IMG/VR virus record: IMGVR_UViG_3300034374_010241
Span: 1 to 29,910 of that record
Length of the DNA: 29,910 bases
Origin: a virus
Direction: 5' to 3' (one strand)
The translations under genes were made by a program, and so were the position numbers. The notes beneath the pieces are model-generated. The model made no database searches. It was not told where the DNA came from and worked only from the letters and a program-made list of their open reading frames with translations. Positions 18,812 to 25,381 of this stretch are shown one piece after another. Every line of letters starts with the position of its first letter. Position 1 is the first letter of the stretch.

Positions 18812-19012
18812 ATGCCCGGAATGATGAAAAAGTCCATGTCTTACAAGAAAGGTGGAGCTATGAAAAAGAAAGCTGCTGCCAAGAAAAAGAAGGTTGCTTC
18901 TAAAATGAAGCCTAAAGCCAAAGGTGCAGGTGCTGCAGCTATGATGATGAAGAAAGGCGGTAAAATGCCAGCTGCTGTTCTGAAAATGATGAAGGCTAAG
19001 AAAAAGAAGTAA
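18812..19012 (+). CDS. Lysine/methionine/alanine-rich low-complexity protein, 66 aa
   Basis: 66 residues built from very few amino-acid types: I count 24 Lys and 12 Met, the rest mostly Ala and Gly. There are no acidic residues, Cys or Trp. It contains SYKKGGAMKKK and MMMKKGGKM; the SYKKGG motif recurs at the start of the 190-residue protein further on. The Ala/Lys pattern is like the C-terminal tails of histone H1 and bacterial H1-like proteins, which condense DNA. Acid-free composition argues for nucleic-acid binding, but the role is inferred. The start follows a 20-base gap and the stop overlaps the next ATG (TAATG). Confidence 0.7.
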   Translation: MPGMMKKSMSYKKGGAMKKKAAAKKKKVASKMKPKAKGAGAAAMMMKKGGKMPAAVLKMMKAKKKK

Positions 19013-19278
19013 TGCCCGTTAAGAAAGACTCACGTTTAAAAAGGGCTGGTGTCTCCGGGTACAACAAACCTAAGAGAACCCCAAGTCACCCTACCAAGTC
19101 GCATATCGTTGTGGCTAAGGAAGGTAGCAAGATCAAAACAATTCGCTTTGGTCAGCAAGGTAAAAAGGGTGACAAAAAACCTACCAAGCGTGCTAAATCT
19201 TTTAAAGCTCGTCATGCTAAAAATATCAAGAAAGGTAAGATGAGCGCTGCTTACTGGGCTAATCGCGTAAAATGGTAA
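19012..19278 (+). CDS. Basic conserved protein resembling DUF6321, 88 aa
   Basis: 88 residues: MPVKKDSRLKRAGVSGYNKPKRTP, then HPTKSHIVVAKEGSKIKTIRFGQQG, and finally KSFKARHAKNIKKGKMSAAYWANRVKW. I recall almost the same sequence order (GV-G-NKPKRTP-HP-KSH-V-AKEG--IKTIRFG-QG ... FKARH--NI-KGKMSAAYWA--VKW) from marine myo- and podoviruses, where it is listed as a domain of unknown function (DUF6321 as I remember). It has a clear folded core, unlike the low-complexity neighbour, so a specific function is likely. It starts one base inside the previous stop and ends three bases before the next gene. Confidence 0.75.
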   Translation: MPVKKDSRLKRAGVSGYNKPKRTPSHPTKSHIVVAKEGSKIKTIRFGQQGKKGDKKPTKRAKSFKARHAKNIKKGKMSAAYWANRVKW

Positions 19279-19281
19279 ATC

Positions 19282-19854
19282 ATGTCTAAGAAAAAAGTAA
19301 AATCATACAAGAAAGGTGGATTCTCCGATCCCGTTGGTCGAATGAAGAAATTCAAAACTAATGGTGGCGGTTTAGTTGATGCACTAAAAACTGGACTTAG
19401 TAACATAACCAAAGGAGCAAGCTCAGTATTGCCTATGGCATCGCCAGGCTTATATGCTTTAGATAAGGTTATCAATAGACCTCAAAGTAGGGTTAGTGAA
19501 ACAACACCTCCTGTGTATAACATGAATAGGACAAAAGAGCCTATGCCTGGAACTCGTCCGCAAAAAAATGATAGACAACTGGAGCGAGAGCAGTTCGGAA
19601 CAAATAACCCTACTGATCAGCAACTAAGGGATTACTTTGATAGCGATGAGTTTAAATCAAAGCTACCAAAAGCACCAGTAGAATCCGATAACACTAGACG
19701 GTTTGTATCTCCAGGTAAGCCTTCATCAGGTACACCAGGTGTTTACATGAATCCTCGACTTGAGGAAGGAGTAAATATTCCTAAAAAGTCTATTAAGATT
19801 ACTACCAAAAAGAAAGGCGGTAAGCTTAAGAAAGCTAAGAAGCGAAAGTACTGA
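19282..19854 (+). CDS. Basic-ended hypothetical protein with KKGG motifs, 190 aa
   Basis: 190 residues. The N-terminus MSKKKVKSYKKGGFSDPVGRM and C-terminus KKSIKITTKKKGGKLKKAKKRKY are very basic, while the middle is polar and probably disordered (Pro, Asn, Arg, Glu; GTRPQKNDRQLEREQFGT). The segment VDALKTGLSNITKGASSVLPMASPGLYALDKVI is the only amphipathic/hydrophobic part. KGG-type motifs are common in virion-associated proteins of Bacteroidota and marine phages. Last gene of the plus-strand cassette, followed by a strong terminator after 15 bases. Function unknown; basic ends suggest contact with DNA or a capsid surface. Confidence 0.65.
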   Translation: MSKKKVKSYKKGGFSDPVGRMKKFKTNGGGLVDALKTGLSNITKGASSVLPMASPGLYALDKVINRPQSRVSETTPPVYNMNRTKEPMPGTRPQKNDRQLEREQFGTNNPTDQQLRDYFDSDEFKSKLPKAPVESDNTRRFVSPGKPSSGTPGVYMNPRLEEGVNIPKKSIKITTKKKGGKLKKAKKRKY

Positions 19855-19868
19855 TCGTTCTAAATATC

Positions 19869-19899
19869 AAACGCCGGCTTACTCAGTCGGCGTTTTTTT
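19869..19899 (+). terminator. Rho-independent terminator of the basic-protein cassette
   Basis: A stem of AAACGCCGGC with GTCGGCGTTT (one G-U pair on the plus-strand RNA) and a seven-base loop, followed by a run of T to 19899. It lies 15 bases after the last plus-strand gene. The stem also forms in minus-strand RNA, so it may slow transcription coming from the fibre/spike unit, although the T-run there is poor. Confidence 0.85.
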
Positions 19900-20007
19900 A
19901 TGCTTGTGGTTTAGCCACAGCATGTAAGTCAGCAGTATGAACAGGAGCGTTCTACAAGAATGCTCGTGACTTATGAAATCAAAAACAAGATCTTCAAAAT
20001 GCTCCAT
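19879..20007 (-). CDS. Candidate 42-aa single-span membrane protein
   Basis: A 42-codon frame from ATG at 20007 to TAA at 19879-19881. It reads MEHFEDLVFDFISHEHSC, then a hydrophobic run RTLLFILLTYMLWL, then NHKHKKTPTE. The acidic start, one short membrane helix and basic tail fit a small inner-membrane protein such as a holin-like, spanin-like or exclusion peptide; no family is recognised. The support for expression is that a perfect -7 box TAAATTTG lies exactly four bases before the ATG, the same geometry as at 18319 and 18376. The box overlaps the TAA of the SGNH gene and the stop codon falls in the loop of the convergent terminator. Confidence 0.5.
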   Translation of the reverse strand: MEHFEDLVFDFISHEHSCRTLLFILLTYMLWLNHKHKKTPTE

Positions 20008-20011
20008 AGTG

Positions 20012-20019
20012 CAAATTTA
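20012..20019 (-). promoter_or_regulatory. Bacteroidota -7 box TAAATTTG before the 42-aa ORF
   Basis: Exact TAnnTTTG on the minus strand, overlapping the stop codon of the SGNH gene and four bases (CACT) upstream of the ATG at 20007. No -33 element was identified, and the overlap with a stop codon means chance cannot be ruled out. Confidence 0.45.
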
Positions 20020-22758
20020 CGAAGGAATCGTAAAGCTACTTGCACCGATAACTTGATTTAGTCTTTCGAATAAAAGCTCATGTCCTTTAGGAGACCTGTG
20101 TAGTCTTCTACCCATAACCCTTTCGTTAACCCCAGAATTACCCGTACCCTTAAATACAGGATCTTCTATAAGATCGTTAACCAATAAGGTAGTATCAGCC
20201 AAACCACTTGTAGGCTCTTTATAATTATCAGAACCATAGATAAGTCTACCGCCAGTAGTTTCAACTGTATTTTTTAAATCACTGATTTGATAAAGATCAA
20301 CAAGGTGTACTTTATCAGCTACCAAAGCCGGTAGCTGCACAGTATCTGTTATTACCTTACGAACAATCTTTAATCTAGTAAGACCAGATTCGTTTGTATT
20401 TAGATTTTCTGCCCAAAAGTTAGATAACGAAGAAGCACCCACAACCTTGCCCACATTAGTAATATTCCCAGAAGCAATTTCATTCATATAGATAACGTTA
20501 CCTTGTTGATAGACGCTAAAGCAAATACCTCGACCAGGAGTAAGATTGAATGGTTGTGATGTATTAGTCAACTGAACCTCAATAGTGTATCCGTCATAGG
20601 TATTACTACCATGCTCAAAATAATTATAGTTTGTTCCGGTGTTGTAGGAAGAACCTTCAAACTGAGCAATATATGATCGAGTACCTATGGCTTCAACTTC
20701 TTCATTTCCGTTAGAAGAAAAGTTTGTAGCTCCGGTAGATGGTTCTGTAAAAAACCTAGTGCTGCTATTTCTAGAATCAAGATTTATTTGAATCTGTGTT
20801 ACAACTTCTACACCTGAAACTACAGAAGTAGAATAGTCAATCACTTTATAAAAGCCATTAACATTTCTCCAGCTTTCTTTAGCAGGATCATGAACAGCCT
20901 CACTTGAACTGTCAAAACCCTTTAGTTTAATCCAAACATCATTCTGATCTACAACACTTGCAGGAGGCCAGTTCAATTCTGGTAACGGTAATCCAGAGTC
21001 AGCACCCAACTGAATTTGAGTAAGACCTCGGCTAGGGAACATATTATCTATCCCTGTTACAACTGGATCTGGATTAGTTATTCCTGAAATAAGTGGACCT
21101 TCAATCTTAGTTGGTGATGAAGGAACTCCGGTAATAAAGTGATTAGCGGCTCCATCCAAAGCATCAAACTTAGTATCTGTTCCGGCCATTGTCTTCCCAA
21201 CCAAAGAAGCTCTATCGATTTCTTCAAACTGATCTCCTGAAACAATACACTTTAGAAACACAGTTGAACTTTCTGGAAATTCTATAAAACCTTCAAACAA
21301 ATCTGAATCCCCAGGATCAATCAAGGAATCCAAAGTTCTAATCCAAGAGTATGCTGATCTTGTAGTACCTGTTACTAAATCGGTATCCGTTATAAAATCA
21401 ATTCTATAAACCTCTCCAGGTGTACCGCCATCCAAAGTTATATTGTCTCTACCGTCACCTTCAATCTTAATCCAACGATCTCCAGACAAAGTAACATCTA
21501 CAACTTGAGGAACATCACTTATAGCAATTCGATTAGTATCGTCTCCTGAATAAGCCGGAGTAAGTGTCCAGTTACTAACCCCTCCATTGGTTTGTATACT
21601 GTAAGTATCTCCATCAAGAATAACTTCAAAAGTAGCTAAACCTGTAGTAGTGTTAACGGTACTACCTCCAGTTACAGCGTCATATTGCACAGCATTAGTA
21701 GAACCAGTAGTTACTTCTAAACGAGTAGCAAAATTAGTTTTAGCTGTAAATGATTCAGGAGATAGAGTATATGCTTCAGATGTTCCTTGAATAGGTGGAC
21801 GTTGGTCTAAGCAAACCCTTGATGATAGACCATCGTATTTATCGTCAACTGATGGTGGTGTACAAAATACCATAGGATAATTTTTACGACCATCATTATT
21901 ACGCTTGGTCACCATATCCTGTATTCTCTGAGCCATAGTCAGTTGACGCAATGGTGTTTGCACATCAGTAGCATCATTCACCCCTGCCTGCATCACCATT
22001 AAATTCCAAGGAAGAGTATACAGTCCAGACCTTGATGCAAACCACTGGTCGGTAGCAAGCTTAGAACCACCAAAACCTTTGTTCACGAGACGTATGCTCT
22101 CAGGAGTAGGTTTACTTCTTAAGGCATTTACTAAACGAAAAGATGCCAACTCATCTCCAAAATAATCCGGAAATGGGCTGGTGGATTCCTTGCGGTTACC
22201 AGAGTAATTATAACCCATGTCCTGTGGTCTCCAGTTGCCTACAAGACTCCAAGAAATAGAGTCTCCGCAGTAAAGAAGTCTTTTGGTTGCATTAAAATTA
22301 AAGTCAGCAGTGAACTCAATTCCGTTAATGTGCATTCCAATATCCGGATCTGTCTGACCTGTTTGAGGATATGGTGTAAACCTTAAGGATACTCCGGCGC
22401 CAGGGCCCAATATAAATCCGTTAAAATTCAATGTACTTGAACCACCATCACTGACAGCTAGTGAAAACTCATCTTGGTTGGACAGTCCGATCCAATCGCC
22501 AATAGCGTTCTGAGCAATAACTCCGGATACTCTACCCTTGGCATTTGACGTAATTGTAATAGAATTTACAAGTATTGCTCTACCTACATCTATGTCAAGT
22601 GTGCTTGATACGACATCACCATAAACAGGCGGAGTGCCTCCGTCATTAGTCAGTGCAGTGCCGTCCCCCTCTAAAGCAACGCTGAGGTTTACGGGTCTGC
22701 CCTCAAGCTGAATCTTTTCTTTGATCGATTGTGTAGATACGTCTAGTAATCTTGCCAT
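20017..22758 (-). CDS. SGNH-hydrolase fibre/spike with a very large internal insertion
   Basis: 913 residues. Residues 1-155 are beta-rich and probably anchor the protein to the virion. SGNH/GDSL blocks follow: CGDSIS with Ser167 (block I), NKGFGGS with Gly228-Gly231 (block II) and QAGVNDA with Asn261 (block III). About 490 Ser/Thr/Asn-rich residues (roughly 320-810), carbohydrate-module-like, interrupt the fold. The fold resumes with KVHLVDLYQ and a block V-like RRLHRSPKGHELLFERL at the extreme C-terminus (His887). The usual D-x-x-H Asp position appears to be Arg884. Likely role: removing O-acetyl or other ester groups from surface glycans during adsorption, as in other SGNH-bearing phage fibres. 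It ends a unit of small structural genes. Enzyme family is fairly sure, substrate unknown. Confidence 0.75.
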   Translation of the reverse strand: MARLLDVSTQSIKEKIQLEGRPVNLSVALEGDGTALTNDGGTPPVYGDVVSSTLDIDVGRAILVNSITITSNAKGRVSGVIAQNAIGDWIGLSNQDEFSLAVSDGGSSTLNFNGFILGPGAGVSLRFTPYPQTGQTDPDIGMHINGIEFTADFNFNATKRLLYCGDSISWSLVGNWRPQDMGYNYSGNRKESTSPFPDYFGDELASFRLVNALRSKPTPESIRLVNKGFGGSKLATDQWFASRSGLYTLPWNLMVMQAGVNDATDVQTPLRQLTMAQRIQDMVTKRNNDGRKNYPMVFCTPPSVDDKYDGLSSRVCLDQRPPIQGTSEAYTLSPESFTAKTNFATRLEVTTGSTNAVQYDAVTGGSTVNTTTGLATFEVILDGDTYSIQTNGGVSNWTLTPAYSGDDTNRIAISDVPQVVDVTLSGDRWIKIEGDGRDNITLDGGTPGEVYRIDFITDTDLVTGTTRSAYSWIRTLDSLIDPGDSDLFEGFIEFPESSTVFLKCIVSGDQFEEIDRASLVGKTMAGTDTKFDALDGAANHFITGVPSSPTKIEGPLISGITNPDPVVTGIDNMFPSRGLTQIQLGADSGLPLPELNWPPASVVDQNDVWIKLKGFDSSSEAVHDPAKESWRNVNGFYKVIDYSTSVVSGVEVVTQIQINLDSRNSSTRFFTEPSTGATNFSSNGNEEVEAIGTRSYIAQFEGSSYNTGTNYNYFEHGSNTYDGYTIEVQLTNTSQPFNLTPGRGICFSVYQQGNVIYMNEIASGNITNVGKVVGASSLSNFWAENLNTNESGLTRLKIVRKVITDTVQLPALVADKVHLVDLYQISDLKNTVETTGGRLIYGSDNYKEPTSGLADTTLLVNDLIEDPVFKGTGNSGVNERVMGRRLHRSPKGHELLFERLNQVIGASSFTIPS

Positions 22759-22763
22759 GAGTT

Positions 22764-23081
22764 CTAAGTAATAATTATTGCCACGTTGTAGTGGATATCG
22801 GTACCATCAAAGAATCCGTTTGCTGGACCAAAGCCATCATCGTCATCAACGATCCAACCAAAACGATAACTGCTACCGCTCAAATTACTTATGTATACTC
22901 TGAGTGCAGCCGTTGAAGCAAAGTAAAGTGTTTTTGTTTGACCTCCTACGCTGGGCCGAAGTTCGTCATCGGTACCAGCTGTTGGTGCAGAAACAATGGT
23001 TATCTGACCAGCTTCTGCAATAACTATCTCAACGTGTGGATCAACCCCACGGTTAGCTATTTGGATATCAAACTCAGTCAT
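22764..23081 (-). CDS. Small beta-rich structural protein, 105 aa
   Basis: Not recognised by family. MTEFDIQIANRGVDPHVEIVIAEAGQITIV is followed by alternating hydrophobic strands and an Asp/Gly-rich turn (IVDDDDGFGPANGFFDGTDIHYNVAIIIT), suggesting a compact beta-sandwich. Its N-terminal 20 residues are clearly similar to the 25-codon mini-gene just upstream (shared EFD-[IL]-[QE]-I, R, DP and [VI]-[EQ]-I). Located between an Ig-like adaptor-type gene and the SGNH fibre with a five-base gap to the latter, so a fibre-attachment or head-decoration role is plausible. Ends in TAG. Confidence 0.65.
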   Translation of the reverse strand: MTEFDIQIANRGVDPHVEIVIAEAGQITIVSAPTAGTDDELRPSVGGQTKTLYFASTAALRVYISNLSGSSYRFGWIVDDDDGFGPANGFFDGTDIHYNVAIIIT

Positions 23082-23097
23082 TGTAGTATGAAACTAC

Positions 23098-23175
23098 TTA
23101 TGATGAGTACGCGCTGATCTGAATTTCAGGATCAAATGTGCGTACAACTATTTCAAGATCAAACTCTTCAATCAT
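23098..23175 (-). CDS. 25-codon mini-gene similar to the N-terminus of the next protein
   Basis: A frame MIEEFDLEIVVRTFDPEIQI followed by SAYSS and TAA. Its ATG lies within the last codons of the upstream gene (eight-base overlap), typical of coupled translation. Aligned with the next protein it shares EFD, a hydrophobic/acidic/I triplet, R, DP and an alternating [VI]-[EQ]-I end. It may be a tiny structural peptide or the leftover 5' end of a duplicated copy of the 105-residue gene. Without it the 86 bases between genes would be unusually empty for this genome. Confidence 0.5.
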   Translation of the reverse strand: MIEEFDLEIVVRTFDPEIQISAYSS

Positions 23176-23545
23176 TTACTGCGTCTTTAACGATCATCTT
23201 ACCGGCCATAATTCTTGAGCTTGTTCCGTCAGATGTCTTAGTAGCCCGCAGCTCATATACATATGTAGCCGGACTGATCAGATTTGTAACAGCGGCTTCT
23301 TTACGGAGAAACAACTCACCGTTTGAATTTTTTGTAATCTCGTCGGTAGCAAAACTCCAAGCTGCACTTTCATCGTAGCTTGAAAACTTACACTTCAGCT
23401 CAAATGTGTACTGAGTTAGATCGTAATACTCAACTGGATCAGTGTTCTTCTTAGAAAGGCGTAGGTAAACATCAAAGGTATACCCCTTTGTAAATGTGAT
23501 ATTTACATCCTTAGTTGCATCCAGGTTTAGATTCGTAACACTCAT
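23168..23545 (-). CDS. Ig-like/BppU-N-like virion protein, 125 aa
   Basis: I choose ATG at 23545, which overlaps the upstream TGA as ATGA, over a TTG four codons earlier. The pattern FTKGYTFDVYLRLSKKN...YYDLTQYTFELKCKFSSYDE...NGELFLRKEAAVTNLISPATYVYELRATKTSDGTSSRIMAGKMIVKDAV is the common phage Ig-like domain (comparable with BppU N-terminal domains): a 'G-tF-v-l' strand, 'dLtgytf-a-i', 'G-l-l-l-a--t--l-pg-YvYel', and a final 'l-G-i-V---v'. Such domains sit at fibre or baseplate joints. It is followed by the mini-gene in the same operon, suggesting assembly of the fibre attachment site. Confidence 0.65.
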   Translation of the reverse strand: MSVTNLNLDATKDVNITFTKGYTFDVYLRLSKKNTDPVEYYDLTQYTFELKCKFSSYDESAAWSFATDEITKNSNGELFLRKEAAVTNLISPATYVYELRATKTSDGTSSRIMAGKMIVKDAVND

Positions 23546-24054
23546 GATGCAGTACAATCACAGTTATATGGATCAGCGTATCCCTTGGCTATGCTGTATG
23601 AGCTGTAAGCCTTCTCAAACTCTTTAACCCTTGTGGCACCCTCAGCAACAACCATATATGCATGGATCTTATTTACGATGTTAACGTCAGCAGTAGAGTC
23701 ACAGTCGCCATTCAGCATCTTAGCAAGTGCACACCAAAGGCATTTCATCTTGGGATCACCAGCTACTAATTCACTACTACCGTTGAAAACAACATGCCAG
23801 ATTCCATCACTGAATGCAGACGCTCCGATCATTGTAGGAGTAATCGTAAATACATATCGACCTCCAAAAGTAGTTTGTACATAACTCATTGCCAGAGTTG
23901 TAGAGTATGTACCATTTACTGCAGGATCTGCAAAAGAACCCTGTAATTTATCGTTGTAATACAACTCCAGAGGGCCTTCAGGACTTAAATCTATATCGGA
24001 GATAACGTGGAGTTCAGAGTAATCTTTCTCGAACTCGACATAAATGGATGCCAT
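23542..24054 (-). CDS. Structural protein with Cys-rich C-terminal half, 170 aa
   Basis: I place the start at ATG 24054 (MASIYVEFEKDYSEL) because the upstream TTG at 24072 lies inside the -7 promoter box and would not be transcribed. The N-terminal 95 residues are a predicted beta-sandwich (LELYYNDKLQGSF, YVFTITPTMIG, WHVVFNGSSE). The C-terminal half is helical with Cys105-x-x-Cys108, Cys118 and a terminal Cys165-Asp-Cys167, a set that could hold a metal ion. Proteins ending in a CxC after paired helices recur near fibre genes in Bacteroidota phages, from memory. First gene of its unit; stop overlaps the next ATG as ATGA. Confidence 0.6.
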   Translation of the reverse strand: MASIYVEFEKDYSELHVISDIDLSPEGPLELYYNDKLQGSFADPAVNGTYSTTLAMSYVQTTFGGRYVFTITPTMIGASAFSDGIWHVVFNGSSELVAGDPKMKCLWCALAKMLNGDCDSTADVNIVNKIHAYMVVAEGATRVKEFEKAYSSYSIAKGYADPYNCDCTAS

Positions 24055-24069
24055 GGACTTCGCTTTTAT

Positions 24070-24077
24070 CAAAGATA
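24070..24077 (-). promoter_or_regulatory. -7 box TATCTTTG fused to the preceding terminator
   Basis: Exact TAnnTTTG on the minus strand, 15 bases before ATG 24054 and starting one base beyond the T-run of the terminator for the 408-residue gene. The same octamer TATCTTTG is used at 10116-10123. Any -33 region falls in the terminator stem. Confidence 0.6.
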
Positions 24078-24078
24078 T

Positions 24079-24106
24079 AAAAAAAGCCCCAGCGGTTGCT
24101 GAGGCT
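24079..24106 (-). terminator. Rho-independent terminator after the 408-residue gene
   Basis: On the minus strand: stem AGCCUCAGC, loop AACC, GCUGGGGCU (one U-G pair), then seven U. The pair is a wobble only in minus-strand RNA; read on the plus strand it would be a C-A mismatch, which fixes the direction. It ends the capsid unit 24 bases after the stop codon. Confidence 0.88.
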
Positions 24107-24129
24107 CTTTGTTACAAAAGGCGTAACGA

Positions 24130-25356
24130 TTAGTCGTTAGCCTGGATGTCTGTCAACAGATCAGCGGCTGTGTTTCCAGAACCAGCATCCCGAGGGATGA
24201 ATACTGTGATCTCAGCTTCGCTGTTTACAACAGATCCTGGATACTGTGCGGTATTCTTACGCAGAGTAAAGCTGAACTGATCGTACTGCTTAGTTGAAAC
24301 AGTCTCCAACCGGCGAGTACGCATCCGACGATACTCAGTCCACATCAGACCAGAGAACTGAGCAAGGCTCAACTCTTCGATAACTGCAACGTGAGGACCG
24401 TAACCGTTTCCGATGTCAGCCTGCTGAGTATCAACAGTAACCAAACTAGTGGCTTCCTCACCATCTACTGTCATAGTAGTATCGAAATCGATTGGGCGGA
24501 ACGGATGGTTAAAGTCGATCTTAGACTGAATGTCTCCGATCAGGTAGATAGTATCTGCTTCAGCATCGGTAACATTAGAAGAGATGTCTACCTGAGCAGC
24601 ATCAGATCCTTCGTATGGACGATCAAGAGTGATGGTTGAAGAACCAGCAGTCATAGCAACGTTGTAAGGAACACCGTCAATGATAGCTACAACAGTAAGA
24701 GTAGCAGTTGCAGTCTCCAGAGTTGTTCCGTTAGTTTCATACACTGTAGCGGTTTTAGAACCGGTTACGAATGTGATCTTATCGGCAGCAGCCCAGTTAC
24801 CTACAAATCCAGTAGCTCCCATGTAAGCAGTAGCACTGTCTACTTTACGCTTGTCGTTGGTTTTGTTCCACTGAGTAACCAAACCTGCACCTACAGCGGC
24901 AGCAGTAGTTGTGGAAACAGTATGATCAGCCCACACGTCAAAGAAACGGCCATCAGATACAGCTCCTACGTTGCGGTAGCGAACGTTCATCATAACAACT
25001 TCACCAGCAGTAAAGGTCATACCTCCGAGATCAAGCTCTTGGATGTGTGCCTTAGGCTGAGCGAAAGCAGTTTTATCAGTTGGGTACTTAACAACGTCAG
25101 CTGCTGAGAATACTGGAGTCAAGATATCAGAAGAAAGGCTGGCACCTACTTCTTGATTATCTGTAACCAGACGGAGGGCAATGCCTTCTCCATCAGAATT
25201 TCCTGAAGAACTGTCAAAACCGCTACCGTCTTTGTTCAAGAGGGTAATGTCACCGGCAGTTCCAGCCGCATCGGCATCGACTACGGTTACTGATTGGTCT
25301 TCATACTGTGTCCCTACAAGGACGAAGCGCGAGGGTGCGCCTTCAAGATAACTCAT
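24130..25356 (-). CDS. Major structural protein candidate (tail-tube, collar or capsid-decoration type), 408 aa
   Basis: 408 residues opening MSYLEGAPSRFVLVGTQ. Rich in Ala, Thr, Val, Asp and Gly, with alternating beta segments and a likely Ig-like part (KITFVTGSKTATVYETNGTTLETATATLTVVAI). The C-terminus has EYRRMRTRRLETVSTKQYDQFSFTLRKN. No family is certain. The gene uses more C-ending codons than the large cargo genes, as the capsid gene does. It is followed at once by a strong terminator, consistent with an abundant virion protein. It could be a decoration, collar or tube protein; position after a ring-type gene does not settle this. Confidence 0.6.
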   Translation of the reverse strand: MSYLEGAPSRFVLVGTQYEDQSVTVVDADAAGTAGDITLLNKDGSGFDSSSGNSDGEGIALRLVTDNQEVGASLSSDILTPVFSAADVVKYPTDKTAFAQPKAHIQELDLGGMTFTAGEVVMMNVRYRNVGAVSDGRFFDVWADHTVSTTTAAAVGAGLVTQWNKTNDKRKVDSATAYMGATGFVGNWAAADKITFVTGSKTATVYETNGTTLETATATLTVVAIIDGVPYNVAMTAGSSTITLDRPYEGSDAAQVDISSNVTDAEADTIYLIGDIQSKIDFNHPFRPIDFDTTMTVDGEEATSLVTVDTQQADIGNGYGPHVAVIEELSLAQFSGLMWTEYRRMRTRRLETVSTKQYDQFSFTLRKNTAQYPGSVVNSEAEITVFIPRDAGSGNTAADLLTDIQAND

Positions 25357-25381
25357 GATTTTAGTTTTAGAGTTGGGTTAG

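Noticed and set aside
14890-23081. Possible reassignment of TAG to glutamine, known in some crAss-like phages
   Set aside because: TAG ends the 80- and 105-residue genes directly before tightly spaced starts, and I saw no in-frame TAG inside conserved genes.
23082-23175. Programmed frameshift joining the mini-gene to the 105-residue protein
   Set aside because: No slippery site is visible, the mini-gene ends well before the next ATG, and the similarity is of two N-termini, not of consecutive parts of one protein.
23546-23557. TTG start for the Ig-like protein
   Set aside because: ATG at 23545 makes a standard ATGA overlap with the upstream stop; the extra residues match no domain pattern.
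24055-24072. TTG start giving six extra residues to the Cys-tailed protein
   Set aside because: The TTG lies within the -7 promoter box, upstream of any likely transcript start; ATG at 24054 fits better.
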